This document shows positions 50,663 through 61,599 of a DNA stretch of 64,000 nt, in pieces (the first letter of the stretch is position 1; each line of letters opens with the position of its first letter). Under the pieces are notes generated by a model. That model was not told the origin of the DNA. It did not search any database and worked only from the letters and a program-made list of their open reading frames with translations. The DNA is taken from the NCBI GenBank assembly GCA_031275085.1, contig JAISPG010000028.1:208719-272718 (forward strand), in the 5' to 3' direction. Origin of the DNA: Bacteroidales bacterium. GTDB lineage: Bacteria > Bacteroidota > Bacteroidia > Bacteroidales > ML635J-15. Both the position numbers and the translations under genes were made by a program.

Positions 50663-52786
50663 TCATTTTTTTTCTTCAACATCAGGATATGTTATTCGTG
50701 TATGATAAATATTTTTGATCTTGGATACAAATATACTTTTAGCTATAGTAATTTGCTTTAAGGTAATTTCAACTTCATCAAACTGACCATCATTAAGCTG
50801 CTGATTAACAATACCGTTAACAAGTTTATCTATAGATTCAGGAGTGTATTCTTTTAAGGTTCTCGATGCCGCTTCAATAGCGTCTGCCATCATCATCACA
50901 GCAGTTTCAAGAGTTTGCGGTTTAGGTCCGGGATATTTAAAATTACTTATAACAGGTTCCTGACCTGGGTGGGAATTTATCCACGAATTGTAAAAATAAC
51001 GTGTAACACTTGTTCCGTGATGCATTGTAATAAAATCAACTATTTGTTTTGGCAAATGGTATTTATGAGCCAGGTCTTCCCCGTATTTTACATGTGAAAT
51101 AATCTTCTGTGCACTTTCTTCAAGGTCAAATTTATCATGTATATTTTCGCCATTCTGGTTTTCAATAAAAATTTCAGGAGCTTCCAATTTTCCTATATCG
51201 TGGTACAATGCTCCTGCCCTTGCCAGCAGGTAATCTCCACCCAATTCTCTTACAACCGATTCAACAATATTGGCAACCTGTACTGAATGCTGAAATGTTC
51301 CCGGCGCTTTTTCTGCCAGTTCTCTCAAAGCAGGACTATTAGTATCACTTATTTCCATCAGGGTAAAATCGGAAATAAAACCAAATACTTTTTCATAAAT
51401 ATATACAATTGGTAAATACAATAATAAAAATGCAGAACTTATTGCATAACTGAACATTTCATTTTTAAGTAATTCAGAAAATGATCCCTGACGCATAAGA
51501 ACAAATCCGATATATATTATCATATAACTTACAAATACCAGTAATAATGTAATAAAAATCTGTCTTCTGCGTTGTTTTTTTCGCAAACTGAACATTGCAA
51601 CCATTCCGGTAATAGTTTGAATAAAAATAAATTCGAAACTATTGGGGGCGAAAAAACCTGCAACAAATATCGTCAGTAAATAAACGAAAAAGGATATATG
51701 AAACCTGTAGAATGTTATTAACAATGCAGGTACAAGAGTGAATGGTATAATATTAATGTTTAAATCGGTATACTTAAATACTACAAAAACAGAAAATATT
51801 ATCAATAACATCTGTAAAGTAAAAAAAGTATTGTTCTTAAAACTTAATAGTACCTGCCTGTTATAAAAGAAGAAATAACACAGATATACTACAAAATATA
51901 ATGAAAAAAACAATAATATTACTCCTATGCTTATAAGATAACGGTTGACATTAGAATCATCGGCTTCTGTTTCTTTTTTCAGCGATAATAACATTTTATT
52001 CTCTTTTTCTCCAACAATAGACCCCTTTGATATTATAAGTTCACCGGTCTGCACTATTCCCATTGTCGGGGATATTGACTTTATCTGTTTATTCAGCATT
52101 TCATTGCTGACATTACTGTCATATAGTATATTAGGTCTAAACTCATAAGATTTTATCAGGTTATATATAGGATAATCATTCAAAGAATCTATATTTTTTA
52201 CACCCGAATGGTTATAAACATCCATAAATAGATCTTCAACATTCTTTTTCTCATAAAACTCATCCTGAAAACTTAATTCATATATCTTATTTTTAAATAC
52301 ATAAAACTTATAATTACCATAATCGTCTAAAGTATCAGGCAGAATAATTAATCCTTGTCTATAAATTTTATTTATCAAACTGTCTGCCGACCTGTTAAAC
52401 CGGTCCAGATAAGTCTTTGGATTTGTATATCTTTTTCTTAATGTTTTACTATTATCGTAATAAGTTAAAATTTTTGTTTCTTCTGTTTCATGCAGTTTAT
52501 TTACAAAGTCCGAAGTAATGCTGCCAAATACAGTAGTATCAATATAATAATAAGGGATAAAGTTTTTCACAACACTGTCTTTTTCTACCTGCAGTTCTTT
52601 ATCTGTCCTGTAGATAGGAAAATCAAAAGCAGCAATCATGTCTTCATGTAACCATGGACTTCCTTCAACAAATGAATATTCAAATTTCTTATCTTTGGGA
52701 AATATATACACTACAATAGTTACACTGAGAAGAAACAATATAACAGTGTAAATTACTACTGAATATTTTTTTAGATCAAATTTCAT
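50663..52786 (-). CDS. 7TM-7TMR-HD family phosphohydrolase (PgpH-like, putative c-di-AMP phosphodiesterase)
   Basis: Extracellular N-term, 7 TM, HDIG domain (APGTFQHSVQVANIVE, ALYHDIGKLEAPEIFIENQ, ITMHHGTS). Confidence 0.9.
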   Translation of the reverse strand: MKFDLKKYSVVIYTVILFLLSVTIVVYIFPKDKKFEYSFVEGSPWLHEDMIAAFDFPIYRTDKELQVEKDSVVKNFIPYYYIDTTVFGSITSDFVNKLHETEETKILTYYDNSKTLRKRYTNPKTYLDRFNRSADSLINKIYRQGLIILPDTLDDYGNYKFYVFKNKIYELSFQDEFYEKKNVEDLFMDVYNHSGVKNIDSLNDYPIYNLIKSYEFRPNILYDSNVSNEMLNKQIKSISPTMGIVQTGELIISKGSIVGEKENKMLLSLKKETEADDSNVNRYLISIGVILLFFSLYFVVYLCYFFFYNRQVLLSFKNNTFFTLQMLLIIFSVFVVFKYTDLNINIIPFTLVPALLITFYRFHISFFVYLLTIFVAGFFAPNSFEFIFIQTITGMVAMFSLRKKQRRRQIFITLLLVFVSYMIIYIGFVLMRQGSFSELLKNEMFSYAISSAFLLLYLPIVYIYEKVFGFISDFTLMEISDTNSPALRELAEKAPGTFQHSVQVANIVESVVRELGGDYLLARAGALYHDIGKLEAPEIFIENQNGENIHDKFDLEESAQKIISHVKYGEDLAHKYHLPKQIVDFITMHHGTSVTRYFYNSWINSHPGQEPVISNFKYPGPKPQTLETAVMMMADAIEAASRTLKEYTPESIDKLVNGIVNQQLNDGQFDEVEITLKQITIAKSIFVSKIKNIYHTRITYPDVEEKK

Positions 52787-52855
52787 CTTTTTTATTTAAT
52801 AAACCTGAATAGCCCGTAAAGATAAATTTTTTTATAATTTTTTTAAAATTTATAT

Positions 52856-53323
52856 TCACCGGGAAATAAAATTGAGAAAATTTTCTCCAAAGTTTATATA
52901 TAACAAAGTCCATATAGAAAATCTCATAAAACGTCCTATAAACATGAATAATGCCGACAATTTCGGACTTATTTTATAAAAACCAAGAGCCAGTGCCAGA
53001 ATATCCCCTACAAATGGTAACCATGTGAAAAAAGCAAGCAGATTTCCGTATTTATCAACTTTTTCTTTTTGTTTTTCCAGAGTTTCGGGTTTTACTTTAA
53101 ACCATTTTTCAATCCATTGCCATTTTCCAAGGTATCCTAATCCGTATGTGGTCATTCCTCCCAACCAGTTACCTGATGTAGCAACTATTAAAGCTATATA
53201 CGGATTAGCTCCCATCAGTAAAACCCCTGTTAGTAATATATCACTGCTAAAAGGTATAATTGTAGAAGCTAAAAAACAACCTATAAATAAACCAATATAC
53301 CCAAAACGAATTAATGATTCCAT
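52856..53323 (-). CDS. YqaA/DedA-family membrane protein
   Basis: 'FIGCFLASTIIPFSSDILLTGVLLMGANPYIALIVATSGNWLGGMTTYGLGYLG' typical of YqaA. Confidence 0.88.
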   Translation of the reverse strand: MESLIRFGYIGLFIGCFLASTIIPFSSDILLTGVLLMGANPYIALIVATSGNWLGGMTTYGLGYLGKWQWIEKWFKVKPETLEKQKEKVDKYGNLLAFFTWLPFVGDILALALGFYKISPKLSALFMFIGRFMRFSIWTLLYINFGENFLNFISR

Positions 53324-53462
53324 ATGTTCTTAAAGTACTTAGTTACCAACTCTTAGTTACTAATACTTTGTTATTTAATTCTTAATTTTTAATTCTTAAT
53401 TGATCTCGTTACTCACAGCCCGGTCCTTCATTTTACATTACTAATCTCTAATTTTTCAATTC

Positions 53463-54050
53463 TTACCACCCAAAGTGTCCGAATTTAATAGAAAAACAAG
53501 CACCTACAGAATTTAATGATGTACTATCATAAAATGCCGGTTCGTCAGGAAAAAAACAATGTCTATATTCTACTCCCAGACTTATAGCAAAAATATCATT
53601 CAGATAATATTCAATTCCTATAGATGGAACCAGGCCATAATAAAGGCTATTATTGCCACGCTCATAGTTATCAGCATTAACAGTATTAATATTTCCTATC
53701 AGTATTTTAAGATCTGCCAAACCATGAAAACGTTTTGATTTCCATAAAGGATAACCTGCATATATACCTCCATAAGCACATGAAACTTTATATTCATTAT
53801 CTGTTTCGTCATCTTTAATTTTAGTATTGGAAGTAAGTCCATTGAAAAATACTCCCAATCTTATATCTTTTACAATAAATCCGCCACTTCCGCCGGTAAA
53901 AAAAGCAAATTCCTGATCAATTGAATTAAACCCAAAGTTCAGAGAAGCAAACCCTCCACCCTTTCTCGACTCATCCTCAGGATTTACCTGGGAACTTAAT
54001 TTAAACACAGATAAAACAATTATTATTAATAACAGAACTAATTTTTTCAT
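53463..54050 (-). CDS. Outer-membrane beta-barrel protein
   Basis: Signal peptide and alternating beta strands ending in an aromatic residue. Confidence 0.7.
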   Translation of the reverse strand: MKKLVLLLIIIVLSVFKLSSQVNPEDESRKGGGFASLNFGFNSIDQEFAFFTGGSGGFIVKDIRLGVFFNGLTSNTKIKDDETDNEYKVSCAYGGIYAGYPLWKSKRFHGLADLKILIGNINTVNADNYERGNNSLYYGLVPSIGIEYYLNDIFAISLGVEYRHCFFPDEPAFYDSTSLNSVGACFSIKFGHFGW

Positions 54051-54133
54051 ATAGTTTTTTTTTGTAAAATAATTTATTTATTTTGTGAAATAAAAAATAA
54101 ATATACTAATTTAATTGATAAAAAACACTTTAT

Positions 54134-56752
54134 ATGAGATTTTTTTTTATTTTTCTGTTACTCTTTATAAGTACAAATATCTTTTCCCAGTCGGAGCTTA
54201 GTTCCATGTTGTTAAATGAACTATCACAAAACAATAAAGAATACCTGAATGTCAATATTTACTTCCATAATAAGAACAATATAAACGAACTTGCTCTGAA
54301 ACTTGATAAAAACCATTCAGATTTTAATACCAGAGTAAAAAAAGTTATAGAATTACAGAAAAACAATGCCGGTCATTCCCATGAAGTATTCATAAATAGT
54401 ATTTCCCGGATGGATTATGATAAAAAAGAAATTCTCAAAAACATTAATCATTACTGGGTTTTAAATATGATTAATGCTGATGTAAAAACAGAATACATTT
54501 ATGAACTCCTTAATTTTGATGAAATTGCACATATAGATCTAAACAGCCCGCGATACAGGGTACATGAAGTTCAAAAAACAGAAGTCGACGGCCAAAAGTC
54601 TGTAAATAGTTCAGAACCCGGACTAAAGGCAATAAATGCACATAAATTATGGGAACTGGGTTACACAGGGCGTAACATACTTTTTCTAAGCGTTGATACG
54701 GGAGTATTACCTCAACACCCTGCAATAAGTAATAATTTTGCAGGAAACTATTTACCAATGAGCCAATGTTGGTATGGAATAAGACATGAATACCCGACAG
54801 ACAACGATCTTTCTTCAAGCCACGGCACACACACCACAGGAACCGTACTTGGTCTTGACCCGTCAAACAACGATACTATAGGAGTTGCTTTCAATGCCAG
54901 ATGGATTGCTACAGATCCTGTTGCAAGCAGAGAATCTGAACTTCTGACACCTGCACAGTTATTAAGTGTGTTTGAATGGGCTTTGAACCCTGACGGTGAT
55001 GATAATACTACAAATGATGTCCCAAGAGTTATAAATAATTCCTGGGGTTTTGACTATCAGTTAGCTGCCCAGTTCAATGCATGTGATATACAAGAAGCTC
55101 AAATACTCGTAATAATAGAAACAGCAGGCATATGTTCTCCGTTTTCTGCAGGTAATGAAGGATCCGGGGAAAGTACTATCGGTTTTCCTGCAATGCTTGC
55201 ATATAACGAAATCAACCCTATGTCCATCGGTGCATTAAATGCTAATTTAACAATTGCTAATTTTTCAAGCAGAGGACCATCAACATGTATAGATGAAGAC
55301 GGAATTCTAAAAATCAAACCAGAAGTATGTGCTCCAGGAGTAAATATAAGATCATGTTCTAAAACGAACGGATATGCATATTTATCCGGAACCTCAATGT
55401 CGTGCCCGCATGTTTCCGGAGCTTTAATTTTGCTGGCAGAAGCTTTTCCGGACGCCTCTGCCTACGAATTAAAAAATGCTCTGTATTTAACAGCTATCGA
55501 CCTCGGAGAAGAAGGTGAAGATAATACTTTCGGACGGGGTATTATTGATGTTTACGCTGCTTATGAATTTTTATGCAACACATATACACCTACTGCTCCT
55601 GTTACAAATCAATATGACCTGAAAACAGAAATAATAGTCCCTGAAAATATAATTACATGCACAGACAATAATAATCTATCTGTAAAAATCAGAATTATAA
55701 ATGAAGGGATATCTCCGGTAGAAAATTTCAATTTCAAAGTTTACATAAATAATGAACTGATTTCCGACCAGTTTCAGGAATTAATATTAAACTCAGGTGA
55801 GTATTTTGAATATAGCATAGACAACTATAATTCTGAACAAACATACAACACTATCTATGCTACCGTTGCTGCCGAAGAGAACATACAGGAATTCGACATA
55901 TTTAACAATGGAGTTGTATATAATTTCTATCTGATAAATGACGGCACTTATCCTTTAAATGAAAATTTTGAGAATTTTGAGAATATCGAAAATATAACAC
56001 CTGCATTAGGATGGGTAATTTTAAATCCTGATTATTCCAATACCTGGGAAATCCTCAAATGGGGAGAAAACGACGAACACAAATCCATAGGCATTAATTT
56101 TAAGGAATACATTTCGAATAATAATGAAAAAGATTACATATATATACCCAAGATATTATTACCCGAAGATGATTCAATATTCTTTAACTTTACATATGCA
56201 TACAAAAACGATAATCCATATGGAGAAAAAGACAGTTTAATTATTGAATTAAGCACAGATTGCGGTAATACATTCCAACATAGCTTATTTGCACAAGGTC
56301 ATAAATATCTTGCAACAGTTCCGGGACAGTCATTTCCATTATATAAACCCGTAAGTTTTGATGAGTTCGACACAATCAGCATACCGTTGACAGAATTTAA
56401 AGGACAGGAAATACTGATGCGCCTTACTGCTGTAAATAATAAAGGTTCTGTTATTTACATAGATCAGACAACAATAGGAAAAAGATTTTCAGAATCCGGT
56501 ATTTTCAATTATTCAAATAATTATGGCGATTTGAAAATATTTCCGAATCCGGCAAAAGATATTATAAAAGTTGAAATTCCTGATAATATAAATTCAGACA
56601 TACTTGAAATTTACAATTCCACAGGACAATCAATATTGAAAATACCGGTAAAAAACGGGATACAAACAATAGATTGTAATAGTTTTAATCCGGGAACTTA
56701 TTTCATAAAATTAATGCATTCCGGCTTAAGAACAAAATTCATAAAAAAATAA
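54134..56752 (+). CDS. Subtilisin-like (S8) secreted protease with T9SS sorting domain
   Basis: FLSVDTGV (D), SSHGTHTTG (H), LSGTSMSCPHVSGA (S); C-term 'LKIFPNPAKDIIKVEIP...GTYFIKLMHSG'. Confidence 0.93.
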   Translation: MRFFFIFLLLFISTNIFSQSELSSMLLNELSQNNKEYLNVNIYFHNKNNINELALKLDKNHSDFNTRVKKVIELQKNNAGHSHEVFINSISRMDYDKKEILKNINHYWVLNMINADVKTEYIYELLNFDEIAHIDLNSPRYRVHEVQKTEVDGQKSVNSSEPGLKAINAHKLWELGYTGRNILFLSVDTGVLPQHPAISNNFAGNYLPMSQCWYGIRHEYPTDNDLSSSHGTHTTGTVLGLDPSNNDTIGVAFNARWIATDPVASRESELLTPAQLLSVFEWALNPDGDDNTTNDVPRVINNSWGFDYQLAAQFNACDIQEAQILVIIETAGICSPFSAGNEGSGESTIGFPAMLAYNEINPMSIGALNANLTIANFSSRGPSTCIDEDGILKIKPEVCAPGVNIRSCSKTNGYAYLSGTSMSCPHVSGALILLAEAFPDASAYELKNALYLTAIDLGEEGEDNTFGRGIIDVYAAYEFLCNTYTPTAPVTNQYDLKTEIIVPENIITCTDNNNLSVKIRIINEGISPVENFNFKVYINNELISDQFQELILNSGEYFEYSIDNYNSEQTYNTIYATVAAEENIQEFDIFNNGVVYNFYLINDGTYPLNENFENFENIENITPALGWVILNPDYSNTWEILKWGENDEHKSIGINFKEYISNNNEKDYIYIPKILLPEDDSIFFNFTYAYKNDNPYGEKDSLIIELSTDCGNTFQHSLFAQGHKYLATVPGQSFPLYKPVSFDEFDTISIPLTEFKGQEILMRLTAVNNKGSVIYIDQTTIGKRFSESGIFNYSNNYGDLKIFPNPAKDIIKVEIPDNINSDILEIYNSTGQSILKIPVKNGIQTIDCNSFNPGTYFIKLMHSGLRTKFIKK

Positions 56753-56826
56753 ATTCCGGGAATTTTAAATTTTGGTGCGATTTTTGATAGTAAAAATAAA
56801 CGTAAAAAATATTAAAAAGATATACT

Positions 56827-57234
56827 ATGAAAAAGATTTTACTATTTGCAGTAGCAGTGTGTTTTTCTGTGGCACTTTTCTCACAGCAGTCAGGTCCTTC
56901 CATATCCTGGGAAAAAGTAGTTCACGATTTTGGGACATTCAACGAAGATGCAGGAGTTCAAAGTTATACTTTCGATTTTGTTAATACGGGAAACGAACCT
57001 CTTTACATTACGAATGTAAAACCTTCATGCGGATGTACCGGAGTAGATTATAGTAAAGAACCGATACAACCGGGTGGTAAAGGATTTGTTACGGCTGGAT
57101 ACAATCCGGATAAAAGACCGGGCAAATTTAATAAATCTATAAATGTTACCACTAACGAATTCCAACCTACATCTGTATTAAGAATAATGGGTGAAGTAAC
57201 CCCAAGAAGCAATCCTGAAGAGTCACAAAATTAA
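56827..57234 (+). CDS. Single-domain DUF1573 secreted protein
   Basis: 'ISWEKVVHDFGTFNEDAG...FVNTGNEPLYITNVKPSCGCTGVDYSKEPIQPGGKGFV'. Confidence 0.9.
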   Translation: MKKILLFAVAVCFSVALFSQQSGPSISWEKVVHDFGTFNEDAGVQSYTFDFVNTGNEPLYITNVKPSCGCTGVDYSKEPIQPGGKGFVTAGYNPDKRPGKFNKSINVTTNEFQPTSVLRIMGEVTPRSNPEESQN

Positions 57235-57244
57235 GTTAATTATC

Positions 57245-58357
57245 ATGAAAAAATTAAGTTCAATAATTATAATAAGCATAATTACGATTTTTGCAATTAA
57301 TGCCCAAACACAAAACTCCAGCATTTCCTGGGAAAAAACGTCTCACGATTTTGGTTCTTTTAAAGAAGAAGCCGGACCGCAAACAGCAGTTTTTGCTTTT
57401 ACAAATACAGGAAATTCTCCTTTATACGTAACAAATGTAAGAGCTTCCTGCGGATGTACTGCTACAGACTATACCAAAGAACCTATTCAACCAGGTGGTA
57501 AAGGATATGTAAATGCTACATATAATCCTGCAAACAGACCTAATAAATTTAATAAATCAATTACTGTTACAACGAATACAGAAAATCCTACTACAATTTT
57601 AAGAATAGAAGGAAATGTTGTTCCGCGCGAAAAAACCATTATTGACGAATATCCAAGGGAATTCGGTAATTTGAGGCTTAAAAGTACTCATGTTCCTTTT
57701 TCCAAAATATATAATACCAGTGTTGTTTCAGAAACTATTGACGTAGTGAACATGGGAACAGAAGCAATAGACATAACTTTCGAGAATATTCCTTCACACA
57801 TCACCATAGTTGCCGAACCTCAAAGACTTGAAGGTATTAATCCTAATGCAGAAACAGGTCAGAAAGGGATTATAAAAATAACTTATGACGGTAAAAAGAA
57901 AAACGACTGGGGACAATCAAACGACAGAATAAGTATTATAATTAACGGTGAAAAAAATTCCCAGTATCGTTTATCAGTAAGTTCAACACTTGAAGAAGAT
58001 TTTTCTCATTTATCCGCAGAAGAACGGGCTAATGCTCCTAAAATAGAATTTAAAGAGTTTGAACATGATTTCGGTACTATAAAACAAGGAGAAAAAGTTT
58101 CATATAATTATGTTTTTAATAATTCCGGAAAAACAGACCTTATAATCAGAAAAATAAAAACAACATGCGGATGTACTGCTACAAATCCTGAAAAAATGGT
58201 AATAAAACCGGGAGAATCAAGTCATATTACCGTTACTTTTAATTCTGCAGGAAAAAAAGGCAACCAGCAAAAAACTATTACAGTAATTTCAAACGACCCG
58301 AACCAATCAAGTATAGCTTTAAAGATAAAGGGAAATATTGAAGAATCTGCAAATTAA
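57245..58357 (+). CDS. Two-domain DUF1573 secreted protein
   Basis: Two HDFG...CGCT repeats (SHDFGSFKEEAG...ASCGCTATDYTKEP and EHDFGTIKQGEK...TTCGCTATNPEKM). Confidence 0.9.
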   Translation: MKKLSSIIIISIITIFAINAQTQNSSISWEKTSHDFGSFKEEAGPQTAVFAFTNTGNSPLYVTNVRASCGCTATDYTKEPIQPGGKGYVNATYNPANRPNKFNKSITVTTNTENPTTILRIEGNVVPREKTIIDEYPREFGNLRLKSTHVPFSKIYNTSVVSETIDVVNMGTEAIDITFENIPSHITIVAEPQRLEGINPNAETGQKGIIKITYDGKKKNDWGQSNDRISIIINGEKNSQYRLSVSSTLEEDFSHLSAEERANAPKIEFKEFEHDFGTIKQGEKVSYNYVFNNSGKTDLIIRKIKTTCGCTATNPEKMVIKPGESSHITVTFNSAGKKGNQQKTITVISNDPNQSSIALKIKGNIEESAN

Positions 58358-58378
58358 TATTTTATAAAGAAATATATG

Positions 58379-58410
58379 AAAACGGTTGAATATTTTTCAG
58401 CCGTTTTTTT
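58379..58410 (+). terminator. Rho-independent terminator after the DUF1573 pair
   Basis: AAAACGGTTGA atatttt TCAGCCGTTTTTTT (one G-U). Confidence 0.8.
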
Positions 58411-58435
58411 GTTATTTTGCATGAAATTTTGATTT

Positions 58436-61216
58436 ATGACATATAATATTTTTAACATATTCTTTATAAAAATAAAATCCGGATTATTCAGCAAGATCAT
58501 ATTTTGTTTTATTATCTTATCATTATTTACATTTAGAATAAAAGCCCAGGACAATAATCCATACTACGACAATATTATTATTCTGAAAATAAAAGAAGAA
58601 TATAAAAACGGTTTTTTCTCCAATAAACAGATCTCTTCTTATTTTTCGGAATTAAATATAAAAAGTTTAGAAAAGGAATTCCCAAATACAATAACACCCG
58701 TACAAAAATATAATACCTACGGGCAAAAACTTACAGATTTAACCAATATATACCGTCTGGAAACAGAAAATAATGATATAAAACCAATAATAAATTATCT
58801 TAATAAACTGGAATCGATCGAATATGCAGAACCTTTATACAAAATAGAGCTTTTATTTGTTCCCGACGATCCGCATGCAGTTTCAAACCAATATTGGCTG
58901 GAAAAAATAAAAGCATATGATGCATGGGATATTCATAAAGGCGATACCAATACAGTTATTGGTATATCTGATACCGGTATAGATTTATCACATCCCGATC
59001 TCATATATAACATCAAATATAATTATAATGATATTCCTGACGGAATTGACAACGACAGGGACGGATATATTGACAATTTCAGAGGATGGAATTTCGGAGA
59101 CAATAATAATAACCCTCAGGCAACTGATAACCATGGAGTTCAGGTTTGCGGAATAGCAGGAGCTTCGGTCAACAATGGAGAGGGCGTTGCAGGAGCAGGA
59201 TATCTTTGCAAAATATTACCTCTGAAGATATCTAATTCATCAGGCACCATCGTCAATGCGTATCAATCTATAGTTTATGCGGCAGAGCACGGTTGTGCCG
59301 TAATTAATTGTAGTTGGGGAAATACATATTATCAAAAAATGGGGCAGGATGTCATAAATTATGCTGTTAACAATTATGACTTACTCGTTGTTGCTGCATG
59401 TGGAAATACTAATACAGAAACAGAATACTATCCGGCTTCATATGAAAATGTTTTATCTGTTGCTGCAACAACGAGTAACGATGAAAAATGGATGCCTTCG
59501 AATACGGGCACAACTTCCGGGTCAAGCTACAGCTATAATGTCGACATATGTGCTCCGGGAACTATTTTTTTCACAACTGCCCTGAACGGAACATATTCTC
59601 AAATATATGGTGGAACGTCATATGCTGCTCCTATTGTCTCGGGATGTGCCGGTATACTTCGCTCCTATTTTCCGCAATATTCTGCATTGCAAATCGGAGA
59701 ATTAATTAAAATAAGTGCTGATAATATATACGGTATAGAGGCAAATATCCCATATTCAGGAAAACTTGGAGCCGGGAGAATAAATTTATATAATGCTCTT
59801 ACAATTGAACCTACACCCTCAATAGTATTCCGCAACATATCTGTTGATTACCGGGAAGATAAAGTAATAATAAACGGCGAATTCAGGAATTTTCTTGCCA
59901 ATGCGGAAAACCTTAACATTACTGCCAACATAAATTCAATCTATACACACATTGAAAATAATAACATATTCAGCGGAAATTTAAACACTAACGAAGCATA
60001 TTTATCTGATAATGAAATTATAGTTTATATAAGAAATAATCCGGAAAACGAAAAAGTCAGCCTGGAATTAACTTATGAAGCCGATAATTATTCAACAAAA
60101 CAATTGTACGAATTCTATCTTAATAAAACATATAAAAACGCGGAAACAGACTTATTAACACTATCGGTAACCGAAAATGGGCGTTTAGGATACTCAGATC
60201 CCAGTTCAACAACAGGAGACGGATTTATCATAAATTATAATGATAAATTATTTAACTCATGCGGGATAATATCCGGATCAGGCGCATTACAAATATACAG
60301 TTCCGTAGGGCAGGTCTCTGATTTTAAAACAAGTTCCATACCCGGATCAATAGAAAATGAAGATTTTGATTTTCATATAAGATACGAGTTCAGCGATTCA
60401 AGCGATATTGATCCTTCCGGAATAAAATATATACAGGATGTTTATTCAAAATATGGAAGTGATTACAAAAATTTCATTTTAATAGATTATACCTTAATAA
60501 ACAAGTCCGGCATAGATCTTGAGAATTATTATTTCGGACTATTTGCCGACTGGGACCTTATAAACGGAAATATCAACTCTTCGGAGTACATTGAGAGTGA
60601 AAATTTTTTATATTGCAAAAGTGATAATGCAGAAACTTTATATGCCGGAATAAAACTTTTAAGCGGCCATCCTGTAAAAAATTATGTGATCCCAATGGTT
60701 TCAGGAGGAGACGGACTAGTCGACCTGACCAACGGACTTCTGGATATTGAACGTTTCCATATTATAAGTAATTCAAGCAATACTTATCCCGGAGATTCAA
60801 CAGATGTATCACAATATACCGGAGTAGGACCTTTTAATTTGAAAAACGGTGATACTACAGTTATAAGTTTTGCATTGATAGCTTCTTACGATTATTATAA
60901 CTTCATCAATGGATTGAACAAAAGCAAAGAAGTCTATAAAGAATTACATAATAACAACGAAAATTCCATAATATCTTACGAGAATAACTATGTCAGGATA
61001 TTCCCAAACCCTACAAACGGATCTCTTACTATTGAAATAGAAGAAGGCCATAAAGCATTATATTATGAAATAATAAATACAGCAGGAATTACTGTATTAA
61101 AATCCGATTTCAAAAAGGATATAGATGTAAACTCGTTGCCATCAGGAATTTATCAATTAAGAATAATCTGCAGGAATAAAGTACTTACAGAAAAATTTAT
61201 TAAAACTGATAAATGA
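58436..61216 (+). CDS. Subtilisin-like (S8) secreted protease with T9SS sorting domain
   Basis: GISDTGIDLSHP (D), DNHGVQVCGIAG (H), YGGTSYAAPIVSG (S); C-term 'VRIFPNPTNGSLTIEIEEG...GIYQLRIICRNKVLTEKFIK'. Confidence 0.92.
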   Translation: MTYNIFNIFFIKIKSGLFSKIIFCFIILSLFTFRIKAQDNNPYYDNIIILKIKEEYKNGFFSNKQISSYFSELNIKSLEKEFPNTITPVQKYNTYGQKLTDLTNIYRLETENNDIKPIINYLNKLESIEYAEPLYKIELLFVPDDPHAVSNQYWLEKIKAYDAWDIHKGDTNTVIGISDTGIDLSHPDLIYNIKYNYNDIPDGIDNDRDGYIDNFRGWNFGDNNNNPQATDNHGVQVCGIAGASVNNGEGVAGAGYLCKILPLKISNSSGTIVNAYQSIVYAAEHGCAVINCSWGNTYYQKMGQDVINYAVNNYDLLVVAACGNTNTETEYYPASYENVLSVAATTSNDEKWMPSNTGTTSGSSYSYNVDICAPGTIFFTTALNGTYSQIYGGTSYAAPIVSGCAGILRSYFPQYSALQIGELIKISADNIYGIEANIPYSGKLGAGRINLYNALTIEPTPSIVFRNISVDYREDKVIINGEFRNFLANAENLNITANINSIYTHIENNNIFSGNLNTNEAYLSDNEIIVYIRNNPENEKVSLELTYEADNYSTKQLYEFYLNKTYKNAETDLLTLSVTENGRLGYSDPSSTTGDGFIINYNDKLFNSCGIISGSGALQIYSSVGQVSDFKTSSIPGSIENEDFDFHIRYEFSDSSDIDPSGIKYIQDVYSKYGSDYKNFILIDYTLINKSGIDLENYYFGLFADWDLINGNINSSEYIESENFLYCKSDNAETLYAGIKLLSGHPVKNYVIPMVSGGDGLVDLTNGLLDIERFHIISNSSNTYPGDSTDVSQYTGVGPFNLKNGDTTVISFALIASYDYYNFINGLNKSKEVYKELHNNNENSIISYENNYVRIFPNPTNGSLTIEIEEGHKALYYEIINTAGITVLKSDFKKDIDVNSLPSGIYQLRIICRNKVLTEKFIKTDK

Positions 61217-61234
61217 TCTTTGGGTAAACAATTT

Positions 61235-61421
61235 ATTCAGGGGTATTCGCTGAATAATACCAAAGTGAATTATTTTTAATTCCGTAGGAATGAGAATCTG
61301 GTAGAAACATAATCCGTAGTACAACTCATGCCAGAGGTATGAGACTTTCAAAAAGTAGCATCCCTAACAGGATGCCCGGGTTATCCGATTTTTTTTACCG
61401 GACTTGAATCTCTATGAGATT
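61235..61421. repeat. String of five small inverted repeats in the convergent intergenic region
   Basis: ATTCAG/CTGAAT, ATTCCgtaGGAAT, CTCATGCCagaGGTATGAG, GCATCCctaacaGGATGC, AATCTCtatGAGATT. Confidence 0.75.
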
Positions 61422-61599
61422 TAGAAACAATAAAATAATTCGTTTTAATATGAATTACAGCTAATTTTTTAATATTTTGATATTTTATCAAAATAAATAC
61501 TCCATTTTTAAAGAAAAAATTTTAAAAATAGGGTAATGTTATTGAAAAATCTATTTTTAATTTGCTGATTTTTAAGATTTTAAACATTTAGCAAAAACT

